From an uncultured Hoeflea sp. (GTDB lineage: Bacteria; Pseudomonadota; Alphaproteobacteria; Rhizobiales; Rhizobiaceae): a stretch of DNA of 64,000 bases. Shown piece by piece: positions 27,221 through 35,766 of this stretch. Location of the stretch: the NCBI RefSeq assembly GCF_947501405.1, contig NZ_CANMVK010000001.1, positions 1,550,001 to 1,614,000 of the forward strand, written 5' to 3'. The translations under genes were made by a program, and so were the position numbers. Under the pieces are notes generated by a model, which did no database searches, was not told the origin of the DNA, and saw nothing but the letters and a program-made list of their open reading frames with translations. Within the stretch, counting starts at the first letter, position 1. Each line of letters opens with the position of its first letter.

Positions 27221-27981
27221 GACCGGCGGTCACCCCCGTTGCGTCCCGGCCCCATCTGTTCAAGCAGCAGACGCGCCGCCGGGGCTTTCGAACTCTCAAG
27301 CGCCGGGCGTCCGCCCGCGGCATAGGCGGCAACTGCGCGCAACAGCGACGCCAGTTCCTGTGCGGAGTTCTGGTCAAACCGCGCATAGGCGCCGCCGGTC
27401 ACCCGGGCGATTTCGCGAAATCCGGTGGCGGCGGCCGGATCTTGGCCTTCGTGAAACATGAAACAGGGCACCTTGCGCATCGCCAGTTCGCCGGCAATGA
27501 CCGCCAGCTGATCGATGTTTTCTTCCATGGCGTCGCCGATATAGACCAGCGCGCTTACCGACCGTGTCTTGGCCTCATCGGCGACATGACGCAGCACACG
27601 GCCGATCTGGGTCGGCCCGCCACGGCAATCGATCCGGCTCATCAGATCGGCCAGTTGCTTCGTGTCGGTGACCCAGCGCGAGGCGCGGCACTCGCCAAGC
27701 CCGCGAAAATAGACCAGTTGGACCGACAGGCCTCCGGTCTTGCCGACCGCGTCAAACATCTCGGCCTGCAGCCCGCAGGCGATGTCCCAGGTCGGCTGAC
27801 GGCTCATGGTCGCGTCGAGAGCGAAGGCCAACCGGCCCGCTCCGGGGGTCGATGGCGCGATCGCCTTGGCCGCCGACAGAAATTGCGCGATTTCCGACTT
27901 GCTAGACGTCGACACGGATTTCCCCTCGCCGCGTTGCTGCGGCGTCAGCGGATTGTGGGTCGTGGTCTTGTTTTTGGTCAT
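27217..27981 (-). CDS. VWA-domain protein
   Basis: A 254-residue soluble protein with a von Willebrand factor A-like domain from about residue 45 onward. The metal-ion adhesion site appears as LAFALDATMSRQPTWD, a DxTxS variant of the usual DxSxS. VSALVYIGDAMEENIDQLA supplies the conserved GD loop. There is no signal peptide. The start (MTKNKTTTHNPLT) was chosen over the in-frame upstream codon because the 14 extra residues are basic and lie over the divergent leader. The function is not known; such proteins often act as scaffolds with an ATPase or chaperone partner, and here the next gene encodes a J-domain protein. Confidence 0.8.
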   Translation of the reverse strand: MTKNKTTTHNPLTPQQRGEGKSVSTSSKSEIAQFLSAAKAIAPSTPGAGRLAFALDATMSRQPTWDIACGLQAEMFDAVGKTGGLSVQLVYFRGLGECRASRWVTDTKQLADLMSRIDCRGGPTQIGRVLRHVADEAKTRSVSALVYIGDAMEENIDQLAVIAGELAMRKVPCFMFHEGQDPAAATGFREIARVTGGAYARFDQNSAQELASLLRAVAAYAAGGRPALESSKAPAARLLLEQMGPGRNGGDRRS

Positions 27982-28172
27982 CGCGAGACGCGCCGACCTC
28001 CGTTGTGGTGACAGTCCCAACAATGTGGCGCTTTACTCTCCAAACACAAGAGCGTGATACGCCGCACCGGCCGGACGATGGATCGACGGCGGATGTCTCC
28101 CCCCAAAGCGGCTACTTTCGCCGAATTCTGGCCGGCGACGCAAGAAAATGCGCTGAACACCAACCAGCGTCG

Positions 28173-28607
28173 TTACAGCAGGCCAAGGCCCGCCAGTTCG
28201 CGCCGCAGTTCGAGCGGCAGATCAGCCGCCTGCCCTTCTGCGCCAAGATCCGGTGGTGCGTCCTTGGCGTCCAGATAGCGCCAGCCCTGAAATGGCCGCC
28301 GTGGCGCCCAGGAGGTTTCGTGCAACACCGGTTCGAGGATCAGATTGCACCGCGATATTCCCTCCGCATCGACAAAGGGACGGATATCGACAAGCCGCTG
28401 ACGGGCCTGGACATTGCCCTTGATCACCCAATAAAGCGACCCGCCGTCGAGCAGCTCTTCCGCACGCTTCGGCTGCATGCGGGTGGTGTGGAATTGCTCG
28501 GGCGTCACACCGGCCGCTTTCTGGGCGGCCAGGCGGCCCTTGATCCAGCCTTTGAGATCCTCGACGCTGTCAGCGCCGACGCATAATTTGATGAGATGCA
28601 GGGTCAT
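28173..28607 (-). CDS. DUF1489 family protein
   Basis: A 144-residue protein of DUF1489, restricted largely to alphaproteobacteria. It opens MTLHLIKLCVGADSVEDLKG and includes MQPKRAEELLDGGSLYWVIK and VDAEGISRCNLILEP, which match the family pattern. The biochemical role is unknown; the RNA-binding (PUA-like) comparison sometimes made rests on structure, not on experiments I can cite. It starts at the ATG 28605-28607; 16 upstream in-frame codons do not match the family. It has neighbours sdaA and the VWA gene, both on the same strand but well separated. Confidence 0.82.
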   Translation of the reverse strand: MTLHLIKLCVGADSVEDLKGWIKGRLAAQKAAGVTPEQFHTTRMQPKRAEELLDGGSLYWVIKGNVQARQRLVDIRPFVDAEGISRCNLILEPVLHETSWAPRRPFQGWRYLDAKDAPPDLGAEGQAADLPLELRRELAGLGLL

Positions 28608-28735
28608 GGGCCGAAATGTCGGGCGTACGCCGGGTCCGGTCAAGCCGAGCAACACCGATTTAGCGCCCCATCCACAGGCGCCTGCCGGTTCAAGGGTTCA
28701 AGCCCGTTGCAGGGTGACAGTGCCCGCAGGCGGGG

Positions 28736-30136
28736 TCAGCATTCCACCACGTTGACGGCAAGGCCGCCGGTCGAAGTCTCCTTGTAGCGCTCATTCATGT
28801 CGAGACCGGTCTGGCGCATGGTTTCGATACAGGCATCAAGCGGCACGAAATGCTGACCGTCGCCCTTCATCGCAAGCGAAGCTGCGGTCACCGCCTTGAC
28901 CGCGCCCAGCGCATTGCGCTCGATACAAGGCACCTGGACCAGGCCGCCGACGGGATCGCAGGTCATGCCAAGATGGTGCTCAAGGGCAATTTCCGCTGCA
29001 TTTTCAATTTGTTCCGGAGTTCCACCCATCACCGCAGTAAGGCCTGCGGCCGACATTGCGGCGGCCGAGCCGACCTCGCCCTGGCAGCCGACCTCCGCGC
29101 CCGAAATCGACGCATTGTGCTTGATGATGCCGCCGATCGCCGCCGCGGTCAGCAGATAGTCGCGCACCGATCCGGCATCCGATCCGTCGTGAAACTGCAG
29201 CATGTAGCGAATCGTCGCCGGAATTACGCCCGCCGCGCCATTGGTGGGTGCGGTGACCACGCGACCGCCGGCTGCGTTTTCCTCGTTGACGGCCATGGCG
29301 TAAACGCTCAGCCAATCATTGGCGAGCAGCGGATTGCGACGGTTGTTGCGCCATTCGTCCTGCAGTTTGTCGTGCATGTCGCGCGCCCGGCGGCGGACCT
29401 TGAGCCCGCCCGGCATAACGCCCTCGCCCGTCAGCCCGCGATCGATGCAGCCGCTCATCGCATTCCAGATCCGGTCGAGACCGGCGTCGAGATCCGCGCG
29501 CGCCATGTGCGCTTCCTCATTGGCTCGCTTCATCTGAGCTATCGTCAATCCCGAAGATCGGGCCATCTCCAGCATCTCACGCGCATGTGCGAATGGATAA
29601 GGCACGGTCTTGTCGATCTTGACCTGGGTCACCGCCTTGAGTGCGTCGAGTTCGATGTCGGTGACGACAAAACCGCCGCCGATGGAGTAATAGACCCGCT
29701 TGAGAAGCATCGCACCGTCGCGGTCAAACGCGGTAAAGGTCATGCCGTTCGCGTGGCCCGGAAGCGGGTGTTTCTTGTCGAACACCAGATCAACGGCCGG
29801 GTCGAATTGGTATTCGGGGTGACCTGGCGGTGAAATCCGGCGGGTGCGCTCGACGCTCTCGATGATCGCGTTCATCTTGTCGGGATCGACCTGATCGGGC
29901 AGTTCGCCCGTCAGGCCCAGCACCACCGCCCGGCCGGTGCCGTGGCCTATGCCGGTGAAAGCCAGCGATCCGTGCAGGCTGACCGCGATTGACGTGACCT
30001 TCGCCCCTGACGGCCGCGGCCAGTCAGGTCCGGCGATCTCGTCGAGAAAGCGCACCGCCGCCGACATCGGCCCCATGGTGTGGGAGCTCGAAGGGCCGAC
30101 GCCAATCTTGAACACATCGAACACAGACAAAAACAT
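28736..30136 (-). CDS. sdaA: L-serine ammonia-lyase (iron-sulfur type)
   Basis: The 466-residue enzyme converts L-serine to pyruvate and ammonia and is a single-chain [4Fe-4S] serine dehydratase. The N-terminal beta domain has [15 protein letters not shown]. The alpha domain carries [19 protein letters not shown] and [19 protein letters not shown], which include the three cluster cysteines. Length is normal (about 455-470). The start at 30134-30136 has AGAAGG about 7 bases upstream; eight more in-frame codons do not resemble the family. It stands alone. The 76 bases after it hold GC-rich inverted segments but no clear terminator. Confidence 0.95.
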   Translation of the reverse strand: MFLSVFDVFKIGVGPSSSHTMGPMSAAVRFLDEIAGPDWPRPSGAKVTSIAVSLHGSLAFTGIGHGTGRAVVLGLTGELPDQVDPDKMNAIIESVERTRRISPPGHPEYQFDPAVDLVFDKKHPLPGHANGMTFTAFDRDGAMLLKRVYYSIGGGFVVTDIELDALKAVTQVKIDKTVPYPFAHAREMLEMARSSGLTIAQMKRANEEAHMARADLDAGLDRIWNAMSGCIDRGLTGEGVMPGGLKVRRRARDMHDKLQDEWRNNRRNPLLANDWLSVYAMAVNEENAAGGRVVTAPTNGAAGVIPATIRYMLQFHDGSDAGSVRDYLLTAAAIGGIIKHNASISGAEVGCQGEVGSAAAMSAAGLTAVMGGTPEQIENAAEIALEHHLGMTCDPVGGLVQVPCIERNALGAVKAVTAASLAMKGDGQHFVPLDACIETMRQTGLDMNERYKETSTGGLAVNVVEC

Positions 30137-30364
30137 GGGCGCGCCTTCTCCCTGAAACACAAGTCGACCTTACATGAGCGGGCGGATAGCGGGCGTCAAT
30201 CCGCCGACACCATATGCCGTGCAAAGAACAGCAGCAGCACTGCCGGAAATCAGAATTTGGTGTGTCCGCAGCCGACGGTAAGACGCCCTGGACCAGGTGC
30301 TGGGTGCCAAAACGCGGCGCGACAGGTTCGAGGTGCCTCTATGACATTGTGCACGGGCAAAGAA

Positions 30365-30401
30365 AAAGCAGCGCCGGCCCGTTTTGGACATGCGCTGCTT
30401 T
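30365..30401 (-). terminator. Rho-independent terminator after the small membrane ORF
   Basis: AAAGCAGCGC and GCGCTGCTTT form a perfect 10-base-pair stem with a 17-base loop, followed on the minus strand by TTTTTCTTT. It lies 32 bases after the stop codon of the 33-residue ORF at 30434-30535 and 230 bases ahead of sdaA, so it marks the end of a separate short transcript. Confidence 0.82.
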
Positions 30402-30433
30402 GATTGGCCGCACCGACGGTGCGCCGCGTTCGC

Positions 30434-30535
30434 TCAAATGCCGCCGAAGAGGTAGGCCAGTGCGAGAAGTCCTGAAAACCCGATCACTGCGCGGGCTGTA
30501 ATGCCCCAGCAGGATTTCTGTGCGGTCTCTTCCAT
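30434..30535 (-). CDS. Small single-helix membrane protein
   Basis: A 33-residue ORF: a short polar head (MEETAQKSCWG) followed by one hydrophobic helix (ITARAVIGFSGLLALAYLFGG). The ATG at 30533-30535 has GGGAG about 6 bases upstream. The ORF is followed by a strong terminator, which supports it as a dedicated transcript. The 43 codons upstream in the same frame look like noise. I do not recognise a named family; short proteins of this shape are common next to envelope genes. The function is unknown. Confidence 0.65.
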   Translation of the reverse strand: MEETAQKSCWGITARAVIGFSGLLALAYLFGGI

Positions 30536-30838
30536 GAATGCTCCCGGTAAGGTGCTGTTGGGCCGCGCCGCGCGAGATGTCTCGCTAAGCTCGTGGCGGG
30601 GGTTTAACGATTTGGTCATCTTTTCGCAACTGCAAAAAAGGCGGGAGTGCGGCAAAGATAGCATGTCAGCTATTCACCACGCACATGGGTACAAGCAAAA
30701 TCAGACACTTGGCGAAATCAGTCCGGAGCCCTGCGGTTCGACCGTCCACAGTTTGACCATATTGGTAAAGATTTCCCTGCCTTTTTTGACAGCAATTGAG
30801 GCTTTGCCAATCCGTCCCGCACGTGCCAGAACCGCGCC
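30536..30838. other. Intergenic region with probable divergent promoters
   Basis: A 303-base gap between the small membrane ORF (minus strand) and the DUF599 gene (plus strand). It must hold both promoters. I see no gene, repeat or strong operator in it; the AT-rich part is around 30600-30720. Confidence 0.5.
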
Positions 30839-31534
30839 ATGGAAACTCTTGATATGCTGGCAATCGCCTGGTTTGCCCTGGCCTGGATCGGCTTCGCGAC
30901 GCTGACCGACGGGCGCTTTCCCATAGGGCGCATCAGCCTGACACGGGCCATGAATGCGCACCGGCGAAGATGGATGCGCACGGCCGCGCGGCGCGATCTT
31001 AGAATGATCGACACCGCGATTCTCGCCGGGCTGCAAAACGGCACCGCCTTTTTTGCCTCGACCACGATTTTTGCCATTGGCGGATGTTTTGCGTTGCTGG
31101 GCGCCACCGACCAGGTTCTGGATGTGGCCCACGATCTGCCAATTCCATTGGTGGCCGACCGCGCCGCTTTCGAATTCAAGGTGTTCGGGCTGATCGGCAT
31201 TTTCGCCTATGCGTTCTTCAAATTCGGCTGGTCCTACCGGCTGTTCAATTACTCCTCGATCCTGTTTGGGGCGATCCCCATGAAGGACGATGTCGCGGAC
31301 AATCCCGCGGCGCTGGAAGCGGCTGCGGATCAGGCCGCGGACATCAACATTCTCGCCGGACGCCATTTCAACGCCGGGCTGCGGGCCATCTTCTTGTCGA
31401 TCGGTTATCTGGGCTGGTTTGCCGGACCGCAGGTGTTGATGGGCACGACCACGCTGGTGCTGCTTGTGCTGTTGCGCCGCCAATTCCTGTCACACGCCCG
31501 CACGGCGCTGCTCAAGGACACCCCTGCTCCGTGA
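30839..31534 (+). CDS. DUF599 inner-membrane protein
   Basis: A 231-residue protein of DUF599 with four predicted membrane segments (MLAIAWFALAWIGFATL; NGTAFFASTTIFAIGGCFAL; FGLIGIFAYAFFKFGW; LGWFAGPQVLMGTTTLVLL). The conserved stretch RRWMRTAARRDLRMIDTAIL precedes the second helix, and NYSSILFGAIP follows the third. The function of the family is unknown. The stop overlaps the GTG start of the next gene (GTGA), so it is the first gene of a three-gene unit with a DUF3253 protein and an EamA transporter. Confidence 0.85.
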   Translation: METLDMLAIAWFALAWIGFATLTDGRFPIGRISLTRAMNAHRRRWMRTAARRDLRMIDTAILAGLQNGTAFFASTTIFAIGGCFALLGATDQVLDVAHDLPIPLVADRAAFEFKVFGLIGIFAYAFFKFGWSYRLFNYSSILFGAIPMKDDVADNPAALEAAADQAADINILAGRHFNAGLRAIFLSIGYLGWFAGPQVLMGTTTLVLLVLLRRQFLSHARTALLKDTPAP

Positions 31535-31860
31535 CCTCGCCCTCACCCGCCGATAACGACGCATTGCGCGCCGTGATCCTGGATCTGCTTGCGGACCGCA
31601 AACCCGGCAAGACCATCTGCCCCTCCGAGGCCGCCCGCGCCATCGCCGGATCGGATGAAAAGCAATGGCGGCGGCTCATGAAACCCATTCGTGCGGTCGC
31701 CGTGAGAATGGCCCAGGCCGGCGAACTTGAAATCCGGCGCAAGGGCAAGATGGTGGACCCGGCCGATTTCCGTGGCGTCTACAGACTTGCCCTGCCCGCC
31801 CCGGACCGTAATCCCGCCGCTCTCGGCGTTGCCCATCCGGCGGAGGCTGAGGATGAGTGA
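31531..31860 (+). CDS. DUF3253 winged-helix-like protein
   Basis: A 109-residue protein matching DUF3253: VILDLLADRKPGKTICPSEA, then EKQWRRLMKPIRAVAVRMAQ and IRRKGKMVDPADFRGVYRL, which together form a small winged-helix-like fold. There is no signal peptide. It begins with GTG at 31531, overlapping the DUF599 stop by four bases, and its own stop overlaps the next gene by eight. Homologues occur next to DUF599 and unrelated genes alike. Whether it binds DNA is not known. Confidence 0.82.
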   Translation: MTSPSPADNDALRAVILDLLADRKPGKTICPSEAARAIAGSDEKQWRRLMKPIRAVAVRMAQAGELEIRRKGKMVDPADFRGVYRLALPAPDRNPAALGVAHPAEAEDE

Positions 31861-32764
31861 AGCGATTCGCGCGCCCGCACGGCTGGACCTAGCATTGATG
31901 ATGCTTACGGCGTTGATCTGGGCATCCGGCTTCGTGGCGATTCGCGTCGCCGTACCGGAGACCGGGCCGGTGTGGCTGGCGGCCATTCGTGTCGGGCTGG
32001 GATTTGTGGTGCTTCTGCCCTATGCGATCTGGCGTGGCATGGTGTGGCCACAAAGCCGTAGCCAGTGGTGGCTAATCATCGGCATGTCGCTGCTCAATGT
32101 CGTGATCCCGTTTATGCTGATTTCCTGGGCCGGATTGACGCTGGAGGCCGGTGTACTGTCGCTGCTGATGGGTACCGGACCGTTTCTGGCGCTGATCGGA
32201 AGCCATTTTTTCACCGATGATGACCGGTTAACATCACGCAAGATGATTTCGGTTCTGCTCGGGTTTTCCGGGATCATGGTGCTGGTGGGGCCAAGCGCGC
32301 TGGCGGGGATTGGCGAAGGATCATTTCAGGCAAAACTTGCCGCCCTTGGCGCGACGCTTTGTTATGTATCGGCGGGGCTTCTGATCCGGCGCATCACCAT
32401 GCCTCCGGTCCGGCTGGCCTGTCTGGCGCTGGCGATCGGCACGGCCGCACTGATCCCGCTGGCGCTGATGCTCGAAGGCGCGCCAGCAACCGGATTGAGC
32501 AGTCAGGCGATTGCCTTGCTGATCTATCTCGGTGTGTTTCCCACCGGGATTGCCTATATTCTCAGGTTTCACCTGATCCGGACCATCGGTTATTCGCGCT
32601 TCGCTATCACCATCAACATGATCCCCGTCTTCGGGGTAGCGCTGGGCGTGATCCTGCTTGATGAACCGCTGACATGGAATGTGGTTATGGCGCTGGGGCT
32701 GGTGCTTTCGGGGCTCTATGTGGCCGCCGGCAAGGACCGCAGCGGTTCGGTTCCTCAGTCTTGA
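31853..32764 (+). CDS. DMT/EamA-family transporter
   Basis: A 303-residue inner-membrane permease of the drug/metabolite transporter superfamily, with ten predicted helices in two EamA repeats (first opening LALMMLTALIWASGFVAIRV, second from about residue 155). Members export amino acids, nucleobases or other metabolites; the substrate cannot be inferred here. The ATG at 31853 lies inside the DUF3253 gene end (overlap of eight bases), which fits coupling. The 3' end overlaps the convergent aldo-keto reductase gene by ten bases. Confidence 0.88.
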   Translation: MSEAIRAPARLDLALMMLTALIWASGFVAIRVAVPETGPVWLAAIRVGLGFVVLLPYAIWRGMVWPQSRSQWWLIIGMSLLNVVIPFMLISWAGLTLEAGVLSLLMGTGPFLALIGSHFFTDDDRLTSRKMISVLLGFSGIMVLVGPSALAGIGEGSFQAKLAALGATLCYVSAGLLIRRITMPPVRLACLALAIGTAALIPLALMLEGAPATGLSSQAIALLIYLGVFPTGIAYILRFHLIRTIGYSRFAITINMIPVFGVALGVILLDEPLTWNVVMALGLVLSGLYVAAGKDRSGSVPQS

Positions 32765-33582
32765 TCCCAGGCCGGAGAGAATTCGAAATCGCAGATCCGG
32801 CGCCCAGCCGATCGCATCGTTGAGATTGCTGCCATTTCGTCCTGTGACAACTCGAAATCGAAGATGTCGAAATTCTCCTCAAGCCGCGCCGGGTTGGAGG
32901 TGCGCGGGATTGCCGCAACGCCGGGCTGCTGCACATGCCAGCGCAGGATGATCTGGGCCGGGGTGCGGCCATGGGCCTCGGCCGCCAGCCTCACCGCGGC
33001 CGATTTCATGGTTTCGCCACGCCCAAGCGGACAATAGGACACAAACGCCATGTCGTCCGCGCGCAAATGCTCAAGCATTCGGCTTTGATCGAGTTGCGGA
33101 TGATATTCGATCTGATTGCAGATCAGCGGCGCCTCTGACAGCGCCCGCGCCTGCTTAAGCAGCGGCCGGGTGAAGTTGGAAACACCGATATGGCGGGTTA
33201 ATCCGTGTTGGCGCATCCGGTTGAGCGCGCCGATCGATTCGGCCAGGTCGATGTCCGGGTTGGGCCAGTGGATCAGCAAAAGATCGACGTAATCAAGCCC
33301 CAGACGCTTGAGACTGGCCTGCGTGGACTGCGTCATCGCAGATGCCCCGATTTCGGTGGGCCAAACCTTGGTGGTGAGAAAGATGCTGTCCCGAGGGACG
33401 CTGGCTGCTCGAATGCCATCGCCGATTGCGGCCTCATTGTAGTACATCGCCGCGGTATCGACGTGACGATAGCCGATCTCGATGGCGCGAGTGACGATGC
33501 TGCTGCACAATCCGTCCTTGAGCCCGAAACTGCCCAATCCGATGGCCGGGATTTCTGCACCGCCCGCTTTTAACAGATGCAT
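32755..33582 (-). CDS. Aldo/keto reductase
   Basis: A 275-residue NADPH-dependent (beta/alpha)8 barrel reductase, closest by pattern to the 2,5-diketo-D-gluconate reductase-like AKR5 group. The catalytic tetrad is present: Asp and Tyr in DTAAMYYNEAAIG, Lys in FLTTKVW and His in LLLIHWPNPD. The cofactor segment near the C-terminus reads AAIPRTSNPARLEENF. No signal peptide is seen. It is transcribed alone, convergent with the EamA gene and divergent from the DUF1624 gene. The substrate is unknown. Confidence 0.9.
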   Translation of the reverse strand: MHLLKAGGAEIPAIGLGSFGLKDGLCSSIVTRAIEIGYRHVDTAAMYYNEAAIGDGIRAASVPRDSIFLTTKVWPTEIGASAMTQSTQASLKRLGLDYVDLLLIHWPNPDIDLAESIGALNRMRQHGLTRHIGVSNFTRPLLKQARALSEAPLICNQIEYHPQLDQSRMLEHLRADDMAFVSYCPLGRGETMKSAAVRLAAEAHGRTPAQIILRWHVQQPGVAAIPRTSNPARLEENFDIFDFELSQDEMAAISTMRSAGRRICDFEFSPAWDQD

Positions 33583-33668
33583 CGACGCGTCCTTTTGCTA
33601 GGCTTGAGACAATCTGCAACGCGGGTGCGAGTCGATGCGAAGGACCGCAGCCCCATGGAGACAGTAGC

Positions 33669-34652
33669 TTGAGTGAGCATGATGACAAGGCCCTGACGCC
33701 GCAAAAACCGGCGCGGCGTATCGATGCGCTTGACCTGGCGCGCGGTCTGGCGCTGTTTGCCATGGCGAGCTACCATTTCAGTTGGGATCTGGAGCAATTC
33801 GGCTATCTCGATTCCGGCATCAGCGGCCGCGGCTGGCTCAAGCTCTACGCCCGGCTGATCGCCGGCTCATTCCTGTTTCTCGCCGGTGTCAGCCTGGCGC
33901 TCGCCCATGATGCCGGGCTGCGTCCGCTGGCTTTTCTCAAGCGGCTCGGCATGATCGTGGCAGCCGCGGCGCTGATCACTATCGCAACGCTCTACGCCAC
34001 GCCCGGGAGCTTCATTTTCTTCGGAATCCTGCACGCGATAGCCGCCGCCAGCGTTATTGGCCTGGCCTTTTTGCCATTGCCGGGCGTGGTGGCGATTGGT
34101 GCAGGCCTTGTGTGCCTGGCGTTGCCGCATTTTTATCAGAACGGCGCATTCAATACGATCTGGCTGTATTGGATAGGCCTGCACAGCGTGCCGCCGCGCT
34201 CCAATGATTTTGTGCCGCTGATGCCGTGGCTCGGGCCGTTCCTGATCGGTCTCGGTTGCACGAAGCTGGCGATCCGTTTCACCGTTACCGAGAGGCTCGC
34301 CGCGCTTTATGGCGGGGACGGTTTGTTTTCGCGCATCACCCGCTACTGCGGACGCCACAGTCTGGCCTTTTATCTGGCGCATCAACCCGTGCTGCTGGCT
34401 CTGGTCTGGGCTTTTGCCCAAGTCGCGCCGGCGCAACCCGCAGACCCGGTGCCGAAATTCGTTTCGGAGTGCCAGGCGGGATGCGGGATCGAAAACGAGG
34501 CAGGATTCTGCGAGCGGTTTTGTGGCTGCGTGACCGACGAATTGCTTTCAAAAGGGCTGTTCAAAGGGCTGGCAAACGGTACCATAGATATGACTACCGA
34601 CAGCCGGATCCTCGGGATTGCCGAATATTGCACGGCAACCGCTCAGCCCTGA
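33669..34652 (+). CDS. DUF1624 (HGSNAT-like) membrane acyltransferase with Cys-rich tail
   Basis: A 327-residue integral membrane protein of the DUF1624 / heparan-alpha-glucosaminide N-acetyltransferase superfamily, with about seven helices. The signature ARRIDALDLARGLALFAMAS precedes the first helix, and YCGRHSLAFYLAHQPVLLAL the last. The C-terminal 65 residues after the last helix hold a run of cysteines (SECQAGCGIENEAGFCERFC, then GCVTDEL), probably disulfide-bonded in the periplasm. The start is TTG at 33669, because GGAG lies 8 bases upstream and no ATG is available until within the first helix. The acyl acceptor is unknown. Confidence 0.83.
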   Translation: MSEHDDKALTPQKPARRIDALDLARGLALFAMASYHFSWDLEQFGYLDSGISGRGWLKLYARLIAGSFLFLAGVSLALAHDAGLRPLAFLKRLGMIVAAAALITIATLYATPGSFIFFGILHAIAAASVIGLAFLPLPGVVAIGAGLVCLALPHFYQNGAFNTIWLYWIGLHSVPPRSNDFVPLMPWLGPFLIGLGCTKLAIRFTVTERLAALYGGDGLFSRITRYCGRHSLAFYLAHQPVLLALVWAFAQVAPAQPADPVPKFVSECQAGCGIENEAGFCERFCGCVTDELLSKGLFKGLANGTIDMTTDSRILGIAEYCTATAQP

Positions 34653-34712
34653 GGTTTTCGATTTTAATGACGCACCGCGCACCGTCAGCGCGAATATCTA
34701 GGGACTGCTCGC

Positions 34713-35177
34713 ATGAATGCCTACCGGGCCAGACCGAACCTGCTTCCTTGGCCGCCCATCCTGATCGTCGGCCTGACGCTCGCGGCAATCCTTCTCAATA
34801 TGATTGTGCCGCTCGGTATCGGGTTTTCCGGCATCAGACCGCTGGGGATCGCTCTCATCCTGCTGGCGCTGGGCATCGACCTGTGGGCGATGAAGACGCT
34901 CAGCGACGCCCACACCACCATCCTGCCCAATCGCGGATCGTCGCATCTCGTCACCCAAGGTCCATTCGGCTACAGCCGCAATCCGATCTATGTCGCCAAT
35001 GTGATGCTGATGCTCGGCATGGGGCTGTTTTCCATGAACGCCTGGTTCCTCGTGCTGGCGCCGGTTGATGCAGTGCTGACCTATATCCTGGCGATCCGCC
35101 GGGAGGAAAACCACCTCACCGCCCTGTTCGGCTATCAGTACGAAAGCTACTGCCGCAAGGTTCGCCGTTGGATCTGA
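34713..35177 (+). CDS. Isoprenylcysteine carboxyl methyltransferase-like (PEMT/ICMT) protein
   Basis: A 154-residue membrane protein with four predicted helices and the ICMT/PEMT-type signature LVTQGPFGYSRNPIYVANV followed by YILAIRREENHLTALFGYQY and a final ESYCRKVRRW. This fold uses SAM to methylate small lipids or phospholipid head groups, but bacterial family members have mixed functions. It follows the DUF1624 gene after 60 bases on the same strand and may be co-transcribed. The call is to family only. Confidence 0.8.
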   Translation: MNAYRARPNLLPWPPILIVGLTLAAILLNMIVPLGIGFSGIRPLGIALILLALGIDLWAMKTLSDAHTTILPNRGSSHLVTQGPFGYSRNPIYVANVMLMLGMGLFSMNAWFLVLAPVDAVLTYILAIRREENHLTALFGYQYESYCRKVRRWI

Positions 35178-35259
35178 GCGCGATCGCCGGACTTCCCGGA
35201 GACATCGGATGATCGCCATCCTCGCCCGGTGATCACCGCCCGCAGATCGCGGCCCGGGG

Positions 35260-35646
35260 TCAGGTGTTGACGCCGATCTCGGCCAAGCGGGTCAGGCAGG
35301 ATTCCTCGATATTGTCGAGTTCGACCAGGGTTTCCTCGATGTCCTTGCGTTTTTGGCGCAGGTCCTCGCGCTTTTCCTCGATCTTGCGCATCAGCAGGCG
35401 CAACTGGCCGGCCTCGCCGGGCGGGTCTTTGTAGACCTGTATGATCTCGCGGATTTCAGCAATGGTGAAACCGATGCGCCTGCCGCGCAAAATCTCCTGG
35501 ATCAACCGGCGATCAGCGGAACGGAACAGCCGGGTGCGGCCGCGGCGCTCGGGCTGGATCAGCCCTTCGTCCTCATAGAACCTCAGGGTCCGGGTGGAAA
35601 TGCCGAATTCGCGAGTCAGCTCGGTAATGGTGTAATATTTGTGCAA
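35260..35646 (-). CDS. MerR-family regulator (LiuR-like)
   Basis: A 128-residue MerR regulator. The winged helix-turn-helix is YYTITELTREFGISTRTLRF (residues 5-24) with YEDEGLIQPERRGRTRLFR, and a long dimerisation helix follows (LRLLMRKIEEKREDLRQKRK). It lacks the metal-binding cysteines of the metal-responsive branch; only one Cys is present. The pattern is like the LiuR group, which controls branched-chain amino acid breakdown in proteobacteria, but the liu genes are not adjacent here. A partial inverted repeat (CTTA-CGTA-TAAG at 35716-35727) lies 70 bases upstream of the start and could be its operator. Confidence 0.85.
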   Translation of the reverse strand: MHKYYTITELTREFGISTRTLRFYEDEGLIQPERRGRTRLFRSADRRLIQEILRGRRIGFTIAEIREIIQVYKDPPGEAGQLRLLMRKIEEKREDLRQKRKDIEETLVELDNIEESCLTRLAEIGVNT

Positions 35647-35766
35647 AGCCGGTCAATCCTGGGAAGCGGGCGCGCATTGTGAGCGCGGCCTCATGCTCAC
35701 ATGTTACATCTTACTCTTACGTATAAGTCAAAAAAGCGGGCATGGCCACCGCGCCAGGGCGGCAAC

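Noticed and set aside
28850-29833. A 327-codon plus-strand reading frame
   Set aside because: It is antisense to sdaA, which has full iron-sulfur motifs.
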